Assembly (NCBI GenBank): GCA_037178625.1
Contig: JAWZXG010000061.1
Coordinates: 1-46,086, forward strand
Direction of reading: 5' to 3'
Origin: Skeletonema tropicum
Taxonomy: Eukaryota > Bacillariophyta > Thalassiosirophyceae > Thalassiosirales > Thalassiosiraceae
Length of the DNA stretch: 46,086 bases
Part shown: one piece after another, positions 22,864 to 35,397 of the stretch
Position numbering within the stretch: position 1 is the stretch's first letter
Layout: each line of letters begins with the position of its first letter
The notes under the pieces: generated by a model
The model's input: only the letters and a program-made list of their open reading frames with translations
What the model was told of the DNA's origin: nothing
The model's database searches: none
Program-made: the position numbers and the translations under genes

Positions 22864-25800
22864 GATGCCCTGTGCTAGATATCTCAATGGATATCGATGC
22901 CCAGTGCTAGATATCTCATTGGATATTGATGCCCAGAGCTAGATATCTCACTGGATATCGATGCCCAGTGCTGGATATCGATGCCCAGTGCTAGATATAT
23001 GGTGATATCGATGCCCAGTGCTAGATATCTCATTGGATATCGATGCCCAGAGCTAGATATCTGGGGATATCTATGCCCAGTGCTGGATATCTGGGGATAT
23101 TGATGATCAGTGCTAGATATCTGGTGACATCGATGCCCAGTGTTAGATATCCTCTCACTGGATATCGATGCCCAGTGCTAGATATCTCACTGGATATTGA
23201 TGCCGATGTCCAGTGCTAGAAATCTTGCGATATCGATGCCCAGTGCTAGATATCTCACAGGATATCGATGCCCAGTGCTAGATATCAGGCGATATCGATG
23301 TCCAGTCCTAGATATCTCACTGGATATCGATGCCCAGAGCTAGATATCTGGCGATATTGATGCCCAGTGCTGGCTATCTGGGGATATCGATGCACAGTGC
23401 TGGATATCTGGGCATATCAATGCCCAGTGCTAGATATCTCACTGGATATCGTTGACCTGTGCTAGATATCTCAATGGATATCGATGCCCAGTGCTAGATA
23501 TATGGTGATATCGATGCCCAGTGCTAGATATCTCATTGGATATTGATGCCCAGAGCTAGATATCTCACTGGATATCGATGCCCAGTGCTGGATATCGATG
23601 CCCAGTGCTAGATATATGGTGATATCGATGCCCAGTGCTAGATATCTCATTGGATATCGATGCCCAGAGCTAGATATCTGGGGATATCTATGCCCAGTGC
23701 TGGATATCTGGGGATATTGATGCCCAGTGCTAGATATCTGGTGACATCGATGCCCAGTGTTAGATATCCTCTCACTGGATATCGATGCCCAGTGCTAGAT
23801 ATCTCACTGGATATTGATGCCGATGCCCAGTGCTAGAAATCTTGCGATATCGATGCCCAGTGCTAGATATCTCACAGGATATCGATGCCCAGTGCTAGAT
23901 ATCAGGCGATATCGATGTCCAGTCCTAGATATCTCACTGGATATCGATGCCCAGAGCTAGATATCTGGCGATATTGATGCCCAGTGCTGGCTATCTGGGG
24001 ATATCGATGCACAGTGCTAAATATCTGGGCATATCAATGCCCAGTGCTAGATATCTCATTGGATATCGATGCCCTGTGCAAGATATCTCAATGGATATCG
24101 ATGCCCAGTGCTAGATATATGGTGATATCGATGCCCAGTGCTAGATATCTCATTGGATATTGATACCCAGAGCTAGATATCTCACTGGATATCGATGCCC
24201 AGTGCTGGATATCGATGCCCAGTGCTAGATATATGGTGATATCGATGCCCAGTGCTAGATATCTCATTGGATATCGATGCCCAGAGCTAGATATCTGGGG
24301 ATATCTATGCCCAGTGCTGAGTATCTGGGGATATTGATGCCCAGTGCTAGATATCTGGTGACATCGATGCCCAGTGTTAGATATCCTCTCACTGGATATC
24401 GATGCCCAGTGCTAGATATCTCACTGGATATCGATGCCCAGTGCTAGAAATCTTGCGATATCGATGCCCAGTGCTAGATATCTCACAGGATATCGATGCC
24501 CAGTGCTAGATATCAGGCGATATTGATGTCCAGTCCTAGATATCTCACTGGATATCGATGCCCAGAGCTAGATATCTGGCGATATTGATGCCCAGTGCTG
24601 GCTATCTGGCGATATTGATGCCCAGTGCTGGATATCTGGGGATATCGATGCACAGTGCTGGATATCTGGGCATATCAATGCCCAGTGCTAGATATCTCAC
24701 TGGATATCGATGCTTTGTGCTAGATACCTCAATGGATATCGATGCCCAGTGCTAGATATATGGTGATATCGATGCCCAGTGCTAGATATCTCATTGGATA
24801 TATTGATGCCCAGAGCTAGATATCTCACTGGATATCGATGCCCAGTGCTGGATATCGATGCCCAGTGCTAGATATATGGTGATATCGATGCCCAGTGCTA
24901 GATATCTCATTGGATATCGATGCCCAGAGCTAGATATCTGGGGATATCTATGCCCAGTGCTGGATATCTGGGGATATTGATGCCCAGTGCTAGATATCTG
25001 GTGACATCGATGCCCAGTGTTAGATATCCTCTCACTGGATATCGATGCCCAGTGCTAGAAATCTTGCGATATCGATGCCCAGTGCTAGATATCTCACGGG
25101 ATATCGATGCCCAGTGCTAGATATCAGGCGATATCGATGTCCAGTCCTTGATATCTCACTGGATATTGATGCCCAGAGCTAGATATCTGACGATATTGAT
25201 GCCCAGTGCTGGCTATCTGGGGATATCGATGCACAGTGCTGGATATCTGGGCATATCAATGCCCAGTGCTAGATATCTCACTGGATATCGATGCCCTGTG
25301 CTAGATATCTCAATGGATATCGATGCCCAGTGCTAGATATATGGTCATATCGATGCCCAGTGCTAGATATCTCATTGGATATTGATGCCCAGAGCTAGAT
25401 ATCTCACTGGATATCGATGCCCAGTGCTGGATATCGATGCCCAGTGCTAGATATATGGTGATATCGATGCCCAGTGCTAGATATCTCATTGGATATCGAT
25501 GCCCAGAGCTAGATATCTGGGGATATCTATGCCCAGTGCTGGATATCTGGGGATATTGATGCCCAGTGCTAGATATCTGGTGACATCGATGCCCAGTGTT
25601 AGATATCCTCTCACTGGATATCGATGCCCAGTGCTAGATATCTCACTGGATATTGATGCCGATGCCCAGTGCTAGAAATCTTGCCATATCGATGCCCAGT
25701 GCTAGATATCTCACAGGATATCGATGCCCAGTGCTAGATATCAGGCGATATCGATGCCCAGTCCTAGATATCTCACTGGATATCGATGCCCAGAGCTAGA

Positions 25801-27183
25801 TATCTGGCGATATTGATGCCCAGTGCTGGCTATCTGGGGATATCGATGCACAGTGCTGGATATCTGGGCATATCAATGCCCAGTGCTAGATATCTCACTG
25901 GATATCGATGCCCTGTGCTAGATATCTCAATGGATATCGATGCCCAGTGCTAGATATATGGTGATATCGATGCCCAGTGCTAGATATCTCATTGGATATT
26001 GATGCCCAGAGCTAGATATCTCACTGGATATCGATGCCCAGTGCTGGATATCGATGCCCAGTGCTAGATATATGGTGATATTGATGCCCAGTGCTAGATA
26101 TCTCATTGGATTTCGATGCCCAGAGCTAGATATCTGGGGATATCTATGCCCAGTGCTGGATATCTGGGGATATTGATGCCCAGTGCTAGATATCTGGTGA
26201 CATCGATGCCCAGTGTTAGATATCCTCTCACTGGATATCGATGCCCAGTGCTAGATATCTCACTGGATATTGATGCCGATGCTCAGTGCTAGAAATCTTG
26301 CGATATCGATGCCCAGTGCTAGATATCTCACAGGATATCGATGCCCAGTGCTAGATATCAGGCGATATTGATGTCCAGTCCTAGATATCTCACTGGATAT
26401 CGATGCCCAGAGCTAGATATCTGGCGATATTGATGCCCAGTGCTGGCTATCTGGGGATATCGATGCACAGTGCTGGCTATCTGGGCATATCAATGCCCAG
26501 TGCTAGATATCTCACTGGATATCGATGCCCTGTGCTAGATATCTCAATGGATATCGATGCCCAGTGCTAGATATATGGTGATATCGATGCCCAGTGCTAG
26601 ATATCTCATTGGATATTGATGCCCAGAGCTAGATATCTCACTGGATATCGATGCCCAGTGCTGGATATCGATGCCCAGTGCTAGATATATGGTGATATCG
26701 ATGCCCAGTGCTAGATATCTCATTGGATATCGATGCCCAGAGCTAGATATCTGGGGATATCTATGCCCAGTGCTGGATATCTGGGGATATTGATGCCCAG
26801 TGCTAGATATCTGGTGACATCGATGCCCAGTGTTAGATATCCTCTCACTGGATATCGATGCCCAGTGCTAGATATCTCACTGGATATTGATGCCGATGCT
26901 CAGTGCTAGAAATCTTGCGATATCGATGCCCAGTGCTAGATATCTCACAGGATATCGATGCCCAGTGCTAGATATCAGGCGATATTGATGTCCAGTGCTA
27001 GATATCTCACTGGATATCGATGCCCAGAGCTAGATATCTGGCGATATTGATGCCCAGTGCTGGCTATCTGGGGATATCGATGCACAGTGCTGGATATCTG
27101 GGCATATCAATGCCCAGTGCTAGATATCTCACTGGATATCGATGCCCTGTGCTAGATATCTCAATGGATATCGATGCCCAGTG
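22864..27183 (-). repeat. Satellite array B, duplicated block (first part)
   Basis: Copy of 12066-16385 shifted by 10,798 bp. Private variants are shared, for example GCACAGTGCTAAATATC at 13210 and 24008, and ATTGATGATCAGTG at 12301 and 23099. The junction at 22863/22864 joins the right end of element copy 1 (ATTGCACC) to mid-satellite (GATGCCCTGTG) with at most one base of shared sequence. Confidence 0.93.
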
Positions 27184-27533
27184 AATCAACGAGTTGTGAG
27201 ACCCCAAGTGTGATGTATTATGTGATGACCGGTGAAGATGGCTAGATGATTGCGGTGAGCGGGAGAAAAAAACAAAAGGAAGAGCAGTAGCTCGATTGGT
27301 TGTATTGATATGATAAGATCATGAAACAATGAGAGCCATGCTCTGCCACATCTGCGTGTGCGTTCTTGTGGTTTGATGTTGACGGCGGAAGAAGGATGAT
27401 GCGCTTCAAACTGCAAGAACAAGAACGTGGACAGGAAAGTGTTCGAGAAAGTAGGCTAACCTACTAGAGCGATACACGAGAAGGGTAGGCGAGAGCTGTA
27501 GACCCCAAACTGCGGGTCTACGTCTCCCTATGA
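27184..27533. mobile_element. Unclassified 350-bp insertion in satellite (copy 2)
   Basis: Duplicate of 16386-16735 at the expected 10,798-bp offset, with the same hairpin and flanks. It arose with the segmental duplication and is not a second insertion. Confidence 0.5.
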
Positions 27534-29198
27534 GATATCGATGCCCAGTGCTAGATATCTCATTGGATATTGATGCCCAGAGCTAGATATCTCACTGGAT
27601 ATCGATGCCCAGTGCTGGATATCGATGCCCAGTGCTAGATATATGGTGATATCGATGCCCAGTGCTAGATATCTCATTGGATATCGATGCCCAGAGCTAG
27701 ATATCTGGGGATATCCATGCCCAGTGCTGGATATCTGGGGATATTGATGCCCAGTGCTAGATATCTGGTGACATCGATGCCCAGTGTTAGATATCCTCTC
27801 ACTGGATATCGATGCCCAGTGCTAGATATCTCACTGAATATTGATGCCGATGTCCAGTGCTAGAAATCTTGCGATATTGATGCCCAGTGCTAGATATCGT
27901 CTCACAGGATATCGATGCCCAGTGCTAGATATCAGGCGATATCGATGCCCAGTCCTAGATATCTCACTGGATATCGATGCCCAGAGCTAGATATCTGGCG
28001 ATATTGATGCCCAGTGCTGGCTATCTGGGGATATCGATGCACAGTGCTGGATATCTGGGCATATCAATGCCCAGTGCTAGATATCTCACTGGATATCGAT
28101 GCCCTGTGCTAGATATCTCAATGGATATCGATGCCCAGTGCTAGATATATGGTGATATCGATGCCCAGTGCTAGATATCTCATTGGATATTGATGCCCAG
28201 AGCTAGATATCTCACTGGATATCGATGCCCAGTGCTGGATATCGATGCCCAGTGCTAGATATATGGTGATATCGATGCCCAGTGCTAGATATCTCATTGG
28301 ATATTGATGCCCAGAGCTAGATATCTGGGGATATCTATGCCCAGTGCTGGATATCTGGGGATATTGATGCCCAGTGCTAGATATCTGGTGACATCGATGC
28401 CCAGTGTTAGATATCCTCTCACTGGATATCGATGCCCAGTGCTAGATATCTCACTGAATATTGATGCCGATGTCCAGTGCTAGAAATCTTGCGATATTGA
28501 TGCCCAGTGCTAGATATCTCACAGGATATCGATGCCCAGTGCTAGATATCAGGCGATATCGATGCCCAGTCCTAGATATCTCACTGGATATCGATGCCCA
28601 GAGCTAGATATCTGGCGATATTGATGCCCAGTGCTGGCTATCTGGGGATATCGATGCACAGTGCTGGATATCTGGGCATATCAATGCCCAGTGCTAGATA
28701 TCTCACTGGATATCGATGCCCTGTGCTAGATATCTCAATGGATATCGATGCCCAGTGCTAGATATATGGTGATATCGATGCCCAGTGCTAGATATCTCAT
28801 TGGATATTGATGCCCAGAGCTAGATATCTCACTGGATATCGATGCCCAGTGCTGGATATCGATGCCCAGTGCTAGATATATGGTGATATCGATGCCCAGT
28901 GCTAGATATCTCATTGGATATCGATGCCCAGAGCTAGATATCTGGGGATATCTATGCCCAGTGCTGGATATCTGGGGATATTGATGCCCAGTGCTAGATA
29001 TCTGGTGACATCGATGCCCAGTGTTAGATATCCTCTCACTGGATATCGATGCCCAGTGCTAGATATCTCACTGAATATTGATGCCGATGTCCAGTGCTAG
29101 AAATCTTGCGATATTGATGCCCAGTGCTAGATATCTCACAGGATATCGATGCCCAGTGCTAGATATCAGGCGATATCGATGCCCAGTCCTAGATATCT
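27534..29198 (-). repeat. Satellite array B, duplicated block (second part)
   Basis: Copy of 16736-18400 at offset 10,798. It ends at the same monomer position, joining the 0.6-kb unit at 29199. Confidence 0.93.
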
Positions 29199-29753
29199 AA
29201 AACGTTTGTCTCACCATGCGATCTGATCCTCGCTATTATATAAGTAGAAGTACTTCGAACAACTCCTCTTCCGATGGAGGTGATACAGCAGCAATGATGA
29301 GAAGAAGTCGATAGATTCGAATATGAAGATTGTCACCCTCCATTCCCTGGCAATCGACCTACTCATATACCTACACGCAGGCCCATCGAGTTCGCCATTT
29401 TAGCATTGCATTGTGCATTGTTCATTCACTGCGCTGATCTCTAGATAAACCCTTCTTGTCAACACGCACAAATTATTGCAATGCATCCGCCGACAACATG
29501 TTCGTCCTACTCATCTCAGGCTCAGGCTCTTCTCGATCACACGGTTGCGACAACTGCAACAACCAAAAGCCCGCACCCGCAGCGAAATGATAAAAGTGAT
29601 ATGGATATGGCCGGCAGTTCTCCAAATGATGTCTCGCGCTCCTCTCCACAACTACACAGCGTTGATGTGAAACCAAATAATTATAATTATCAAACGAGTC
29701 AACAGCAGCAGCAACAACAACAACAACATCTGACGAATAACAATCATCATTAT
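29199..29753 (+). repeat. 0.6-kb repeat unit, left part (upstream of element copy 2)
   Basis: Duplicate of 18401-18955. Unlike its twin, this unit resumes on the far side of the element at 33681 (ATATATCACGC), so the uninterrupted unit can be read across the insertion. Confidence 0.88.
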
Positions 29754-29795
29754 CGGCCCTCGGGGCCCCCGTTCATGGAGTGCAGAGCAGCGTAA
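29481..29795 (+). CDS. Glutamine-rich hypothetical frame, cut by element copy 2
   Basis: Identical to the frame at 18683-18997: 104 residues with a Q tract, ending in the element-derived tail after NHHY. Confidence 0.35.
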   Translation: MHPPTTCSSYSSQAQALLDHTVATTATTKSPHPQRNDKSDMDMAGSSPNDVSRSSPQLHSVDVKPNNYNYQTSQQQQQQQQQHLTNNNHHYRPSGPPFMECRAA

Positions 29796-29964
29796 TAGGG
29801 GGCCGCAGGTGCCCTTCTATTACAGGTGGGAAAATTCATTATTTTTCACCCCCATTATTCTACAGAGTTATAGGTAGGAATCAGTACATGTGTTTTTTAG
29901 TGAGAAGGTTTACTTTAGGGACACGTAGAGTCCTCGGTAGAGACTACCGGCGTAGGATCTGTAT

Positions 29965-30231
29965 GTGTTCCTATGTAGAAAGCAAGAAGTACCTGTTGAA
30001 AGCGAGAAATTGACTGTACTAGATGCGCTTTTTGAGCATCTATATCGGTCTGTACGAGAAAGAAATACAGGTTTTACACGGGCGTTAGTCGATTTAGTTT
30101 TTGTCTTTCTTCGTCGCGAGAAAATGTCTTTTTGTAAAACTGTGCTTGATATATCGAATCGTGCGCTTGCAGATGTTTTACTGATCACCAGATGCAGACG
30201 CTTAATTGAGTTGTTGTATTCTTTGTGGTGA
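29965..30231 (+). CDS. Hypothetical 88-residue frame, element copy 2
   Basis: Same as 19167-19433, with no changes visible in the protein. Confidence 0.25.
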   Translation: MFLCRKQEVPVESEKLTVLDALFEHLYRSVRERNTGFTRALVDLVFVFLRREKMSFCKTVLDISNRALADVLLITRCRRLIELLYSLW

Positions 30232-32254
30232 GAAAGTGTCTGTTTTGTAAAACTGTGCAGTGATCAATTTTACTAATCACCAGATGAAGATCCTGCGAAG
30301 TAATCACTTGGGATTTCATGATCCTTCTTCGCTTCTTTCCACTTCTTGTTCGGGTTATGATGTCAGTAATCCTGGTTGTCAGGTCTGTCCTGTCTTTGAT
30401 GAAATCGCCCTTGATTGCTGCTGCGTATGATGTTTTTGTGATTTCCTCTAACTTTCTCTTGCTATACCTCGTCTTCGACTCTTCTGCCTTCCCCTCCAAG
30501 TATTTCACCCAATTTGCTCGCTTCTTGTACGATTCGCAGAACTGGCCATTTTGCTTTCTCTTGCAATTTTTTAATCGGTTCGTTGAAATGTTGCTTCCGG
30601 TCCAGTATATGGCACTGTCCGACGGGTATGCTTGATCTTTGGAGCCAAGTGTTTTGCCTCTGCTGGTAGCCACGTACATTGTTCCAAGAAACTTGCTAAT
30701 CTCCCACAACTCATCTGCTGGATCTATTATCATGCGGTTCCAGCGGTCTCCTTTGTCGAATCCAGCTTCGAGTCCTTGACAGCGGTGGATGGTGATGGCG
30801 TAGGCAATTTGCAATGGCATGAATAATGCGGTGCAGCATCCCCTGTTGCAAATCTGCTCGTAGGGTGGGATTGGCACGTGCTGTGCGCAATAAGTTGGGG
30901 TAGGATGCATTTGTATCAGTATGAAATGAGTTAGTAGTGTTTTCGCAGAGAGTGGCAATTGTCTTGTGTCTTTCGTGTGTCAACTTTTACTCACCGTTGG
31001 GTTGTTCTTGTCCCATGGGTCCTCGCCTGGTGGTGGTTTGTATGTAGGGAAATCCACAACAATGTACTTCGGTAGGCTAACCTCACCTTTACCGTTTGGT
31101 CCAACGGAGCGATCCTTATCGTAAACGATCTCGACTACTACCCCAATAGCTGAGACGTACAATCCTGAGTTGGGATCGATGTTGGCTGACTCCAAGCAAA
31201 CATGTGCACCTACGCACACATCAAAGGTGTAGAATAGCCTCCTGCCGTAAAAGTGCAACTGGTATGCTGTGTTATTGCCCGCCATCCTGCTGCTGAATTG
31301 ACACCTGAGCCTAGCTATTGGTACTTTCAGTCGTTCGTGTGTTTTGATCAGCATGTCTACGTAGGCAGTTGCATTTGTTTATTAGGTAAAATTGTTCAGT
31401 GATCGATTATACTAAAATGATTCAATAAGCAAGCGATACTTAGTGCGGCAGTGCACATGCACACAAAATAAACTCACATGATAGTTGAATCAGGAGAGGC
31501 CTTCTCTCCGACAGGTACCGGTTTAGACTTTTTCGTGACAGCACCTTTCTCGGACAAATCCGGTTCATCATCATCTTGAACAGGCTGATCACGGGAGCCC
31601 GAATGAGTTTTGTCTTCAAGTACAAGTTTCCCGTTCTCATCACTGGTGTGAAGTTGAAGGTTGAAAAAAAAACTTGTAAGTAAAAAGGAAAGACAGAATT
31701 TGTAAAACGGTACAATGAACAAAAATACCAAAATCATTGAACCACACGAAGGTTAACCTTCTCTCTTACCAAAAATGCTCACAATTTGAAGTGTACGGCG
31801 CTTGGCTTGTACCTCCTTTCTGAGCAATAGCGGCAAACATTAAGAAGTTGACCGCTGCAGACACCAGATCATCTTTGTCAGTAGAATCAGTCTTACCAAC
31901 TGGGACATTCGGGTAATGTTCAGACAGTTCATTCAGGATGTACTTGATTGACCCGACTTCAAAGACGGAAAGAGCAGAAAAGAGCAGTTGTTCCTTCTCC
32001 AACTTGGCAACGTCAAACCCATCGCCTAATGCAACAGACGCTAGCAGCAAGAAGATACGATCGTCGGTACGCACCAAACGCCAATTGATGTCTGTTACGC
32101 TCAATGCAATGACAGGAGCCGACGGTTTAGCGGCAGTCTTGACCCCTGACGAAGTAAGACGTGCATCGACATTGCTCCGATTCCGCACGGCACGGAAGCC
32201 CTTACCATTACTACCAACGGTGGATATAACTGGATTTGTGTTGCCAAACTTCAT
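30185..32254 (-). CDS. Chimeric PIF1-like helicase-half gene, element copy 2 (frameshifted tail)
   Basis: Equivalent of 19387-21456 at offset 10,798, with the same four predicted exons (32254-31770, 31642-31478, about 31304-30995, 30880-30185). Proteins are identical as far as I compared. It carries the same 4-bp loss near the 3' end, so the tail reads TRTRSGKKRRR instead of TNPNKKWKEAKKDH. Confidence 0.6.
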
Positions 32255-33680
32255 TATTTATTCGGACAATGTAGAAATGTGATGATGTAAATGATGCAAT
32301 GCATAATTTATGAGAGCTGTTGAACGGCTCGACAACGTACAAACTGCCTACATAACCGCCGCCAACGCACCAGCGCAATAATCAGCAGAGAACAATGCAA
32401 TCAATAACCAACCACGTCATGAAGTAAACGAGTTCCTTCGTAAGCTACGTCGGCAACACAAGATCTTGTGGTTCAACACATCGACAACACGTCGACAAAA
32501 AGATTCAGCTCAACACAAGACGTCGACGTGGAGTTAAGAACTGACGTATTGATCAGTACGTGGCCAAAGATCGGCAGTTATTCAAATGCAAACACGTCGG
32601 CAACCAACGTCGGCGTCTATTTAGACTTGCATCAATAGACGACTCGGCAGATAATGTAATTGAGCCAATGTCGACCTGAGTACTTGCTGCATGAACTTAA
32701 ATACTTTTTTGTTCATTGGATTTTGCCAACACCTGACTTCTGGTACTTTGTGACGTAAGACGATTGGAATCAAGTGTACTAATTCCTTAAGTAACGAAGT
32801 TTACCACGTCACTCAGAGAAAAAATTAAGAAAATAGAGGGTGACGGGGATGCACACCGGAAAGAACGAAGAAGCTCATCGACAATCTGACTTAATTAGCC
32901 TGGAAAAGTCCTTTTTAGCACAAATCAAGCGATTTTTAGATCTAAATCATAAGATATAGCATCTAAATGACAATCAAAATGGGCATTTCAGCGGGGATGG
33001 GAGGGGGGAAAATCCCAACACTTCAAGTTGAAGTTCCGGAAGTAATTCAGAGCAAAGCACGTAGCTACGCTACTTTGGATCTCCCCGATGGAAAAGATAT
33101 GCCTTGTACGCTGGCCCACGCCCACGAAACGCCAACAAAACTTACGACCGTTAGAACAATGACAGCTACCACGCCTTTTCTCATTCTTGAGACCTTTTGA
33201 TTCAAATTTTTTGTGGCCTGTCTCCATGCAATTAGAACCGCTGATGAAGGTGGCTAAGCTCCACCGAAACTCGTAATTAATGAATCATAAAGAGTTCGGT
33301 TATATTGCTTACTACCATCATCTGGAAAAACTCCTAGCTTGTAATAAGGACTTCGTGGCTTATTGCATTCAAGACATTTCTTTTCACATTGATAAAGATT
33401 GACAACGTCATTGCAGAGCAACTTTATAGCCGTATTCTATTGTAAAGAGACTAATTGGTAAAATTGTGCACAGCACAATTATACCAATTAAGGCCAACGT
33501 CATTGCAGAGCAACTTTATAGCCGAATTCCGTTGTATAAAGACTACTGACAAGCCACACAGCAAATGGCCAACAGCAAGATGACGACACAATACTTTACA
33601 GGCCCCGAGGGCCCGCGCTGAACCCGCCACATACACCGCTGCACGCCACCACTATTGCACCATTCTGCGCGCCCCTGTTT
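32255..33680. other. Right-end region of element copy 2
   Basis: Same content as copy 1: CGTCG-rich stretch, CRE-like sites, paired 51-bp repeats around the dyad hairpin (33403-33545), then GGCCCCGAGGGCC at about 33601 and a 70-bp GC-rich tail to GTTT. No gene recognised. Confidence 0.5.
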
Positions 33681-34919
33681 ATATATCACGCAATGCTACA
33701 AAAATCATCAAGGGTGAAATTCATAACGTTTGTCTCACCATGCAATCTGATCCTCGCTATTATATAAGTAGAAGTACTTCGAACAACTCCTCTTCCGATG
33801 GAGGTGATACAGCAGCAATGATGAGAAGAAGTCGATAGATTCGAATATGAAGATTGTCACCCTCCATTCCCTGGCAATCGACCTACTCATATACCTACAC
33901 GCAGGCCCATCGAGTTCGCCATTTTAGCATTGCATTGTGCATTGTTCATTCACTGCGCTGATCTCTAGATAAACCCTTCTTGTCAACACGCACAAATTAT
34001 TGCAATGGATCCGCCGACAACATGTTCGTCCTACTCATCTCAGGCTCCGGCTCTTCTCGATCACACGGTTGCGACAACTGCAACAACCAAAAGCCCGCAC
34101 CCGCAGCGAAATGATAAAAGTGATATGGATATGGCCGGCAGTTCTCCAAATAATGTCTCGCGCTCCTCTCCACAACTACACAGCGTTGATGTGAAACCAA
34201 ATAATTATAATTATCAAACGAGTCAACAGCAGCAGCAACAACAACAACAACAACATCTGACGAATAACAATCATCATTATATATCACGCAATGCTACAAA
34301 AATCATCAAGGGTGAAATTCATAACGTTTGTCTCACCATGCAATCTGATCCTCGCTATTATATATAAGTAGAAGTACTTCGAACAACTCCTCTTCCGATG
34401 GAGGTGATACAGCAGCAATGATGAGAAGAAGTCGATAGATTCGAATATGAAGATTGTCACCCTCCATTCCCTGGCAATCGACCTACTCATATACCTACAC
34501 GCAGGCCCATCGAGTTCGCCATTTTAGCATTGCATTGTGCATTGTTCATTCACTGCGCTGATCTCTAGATAAACCCTTCTTGTCAACACGCACAAATTAT
34601 TGCAATGCATCCGCCGACAACATGTTCGTCCTACTCATCTCAGGCTCAGGCTCTTCTCGATCACACGGTTGCGACAACTGCAACAACCAAAAGCCCGCAC
34701 CCGCAGCGAAATGATAAAAGTGATATGGATATGGCCGGCAGTTCTCCAAATAATGTCTCGCGCTCCTCTCCACAACTACACAGCGTTGATGTGAAACCAA
34801 ATAATTATAATTATCAAACGAGTCAACAGCAGCAGCAACAACAACAACAACATCTGACGAATAACAATCATCATTATATATCACGCAATGCTACAAAAAT
34901 CATCAAGGGTGAAATTCAT
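33681..34919 (+). repeat. 0.6-kb tandem array, units 1-2
   Basis: After the remnant 33681-33724, unit starts (AACGTTTGTCTCACC) are at 33725 and 34323, a period of 598 bp. The second unit ends at 34919, where element copy 3 enters after GAAATTCAT. Each unit carries TATATAAG, an ATG and the glutamine-rich frame. Confidence 0.92.
34005..34367 (+). CDS. Glutamine-rich hypothetical frame, unit 1
   Basis: 120 residues with a slightly longer Q tract than the other units. It starts MDPP rather than MHPP and has APALL where other units have AQALL. After LTNNNHHY it reads ISRNATKIIKGEIHNVCLTM and stops after DPRYYI, just where the TATA-like box of the next unit lies. No known domain. Confidence 0.35.
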   Translation: MDPPTTCSSYSSQAPALLDHTVATTATTKSPHPQRNDKSDMDMAGSSPNNVSRSSPQLHSVDVKPNNYNYQTSQQQQQQQQQQHLTNNNHHYISRNATKIIKGEIHNVCLTMQSDPRYYI

Positions 34920-34961
34920 CGGCCCTCGGGGCCCCCGTTCATGGAGTGCAGAGCAGCGTAA
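34605..34961 (+). CDS. Glutamine-rich hypothetical frame, unit 2, cut by element copy 3
   Basis: 118 residues. It reads the usual frame to KIIKGEIH and then enters element copy 3, ending in the same RPSGPPFMECRAA tail as at other insertions. Confidence 0.35.
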   Translation: MHPPTTCSSYSSQAQALLDHTVATTATTKSPHPQRNDKSDMDMAGSSPNNVSRSSPQLHSVDVKPNNYNYQTSQQQQQQQQQHLTNNNHHYISRNATKIIKGEIHRPSGPPFMECRAA

Positions 34962-35130
34962 TAGGGGGCCGCAGGTGCCCTTCTATTACAGGTGGGAAAA
35001 TTCATTATTTTTCACCCCCATTATTCTACAGAGTTATAGGTAGGAATCAGTACATGTGTTTTTTAGTGAGAAGGTTTACTTTAGGGACACGTAGAGTCCT
35101 CGGTAGAGACTACCGGCGTAGGATCTGTAT

Positions 35131-35397
35131 GTGTTCCTATGTAGAAAGCAAGAAGTACCTGTTGAAAGCGAGAAATTGACTGTACTAGATGCGCTTTTTG
35201 AGCATCTATATCGGTCTGTACGAGAAAGAAATACAGGTTTTACACGGGCGTTAGTCGATTTAGTTTTTGTCTTTCTTCGTCGCGAGAAAATGTCTTTTTG
35301 TAAAACTGTGCTTGATATATCGAATCGTGCGCTTGCAGATGTTTTACTGATCACCAGATGCAGACGCTTAATTGAGTTGTTGTATTCTTTGTGGTGA
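35131..35397 (+). CDS. Hypothetical 88-residue frame, element copy 3
   Basis: Same frame as 19167-19433, unchanged. Confidence 0.25.
   Translation: MFLCRKQEVPVESEKLTVLDALFEHLYRSVRERNTGFTRALVDLVFVFLRREKMSFCKTVLDISNRALADVLLITRCRRLIELLYSLW

Larger units (their letters stand above)
29754..33680. mobile_element. 3.9-kb element, copy 2 (complete, 3927 bp)
   Basis: Runs from CGGCCCTCGG to GCGCCCCTGTTT. Left flank CATCATTAT and right flank ATATATCACGC rebuild the uninterrupted unit sequence CATCATTATATATCACGC when the element and one AT are removed; the repeated dinucleotide is 29752-29753 and 33681-33682. Gene content matches copy 1. The right GC-rich inverted repeat lies about 70 bp inside the right end, so the outermost bases of the two ends are not inverted copies of each other. 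Confidence 0.85.

Noticed and set aside
29754..33680. Helitron assignment because of the helicase half and AT target
   Set aside because: No Rep/HUH motif, no CTRR 3' end with adjacent hairpin, an AT dinucleotide is duplicated, and GC-rich inverted repeats are present.
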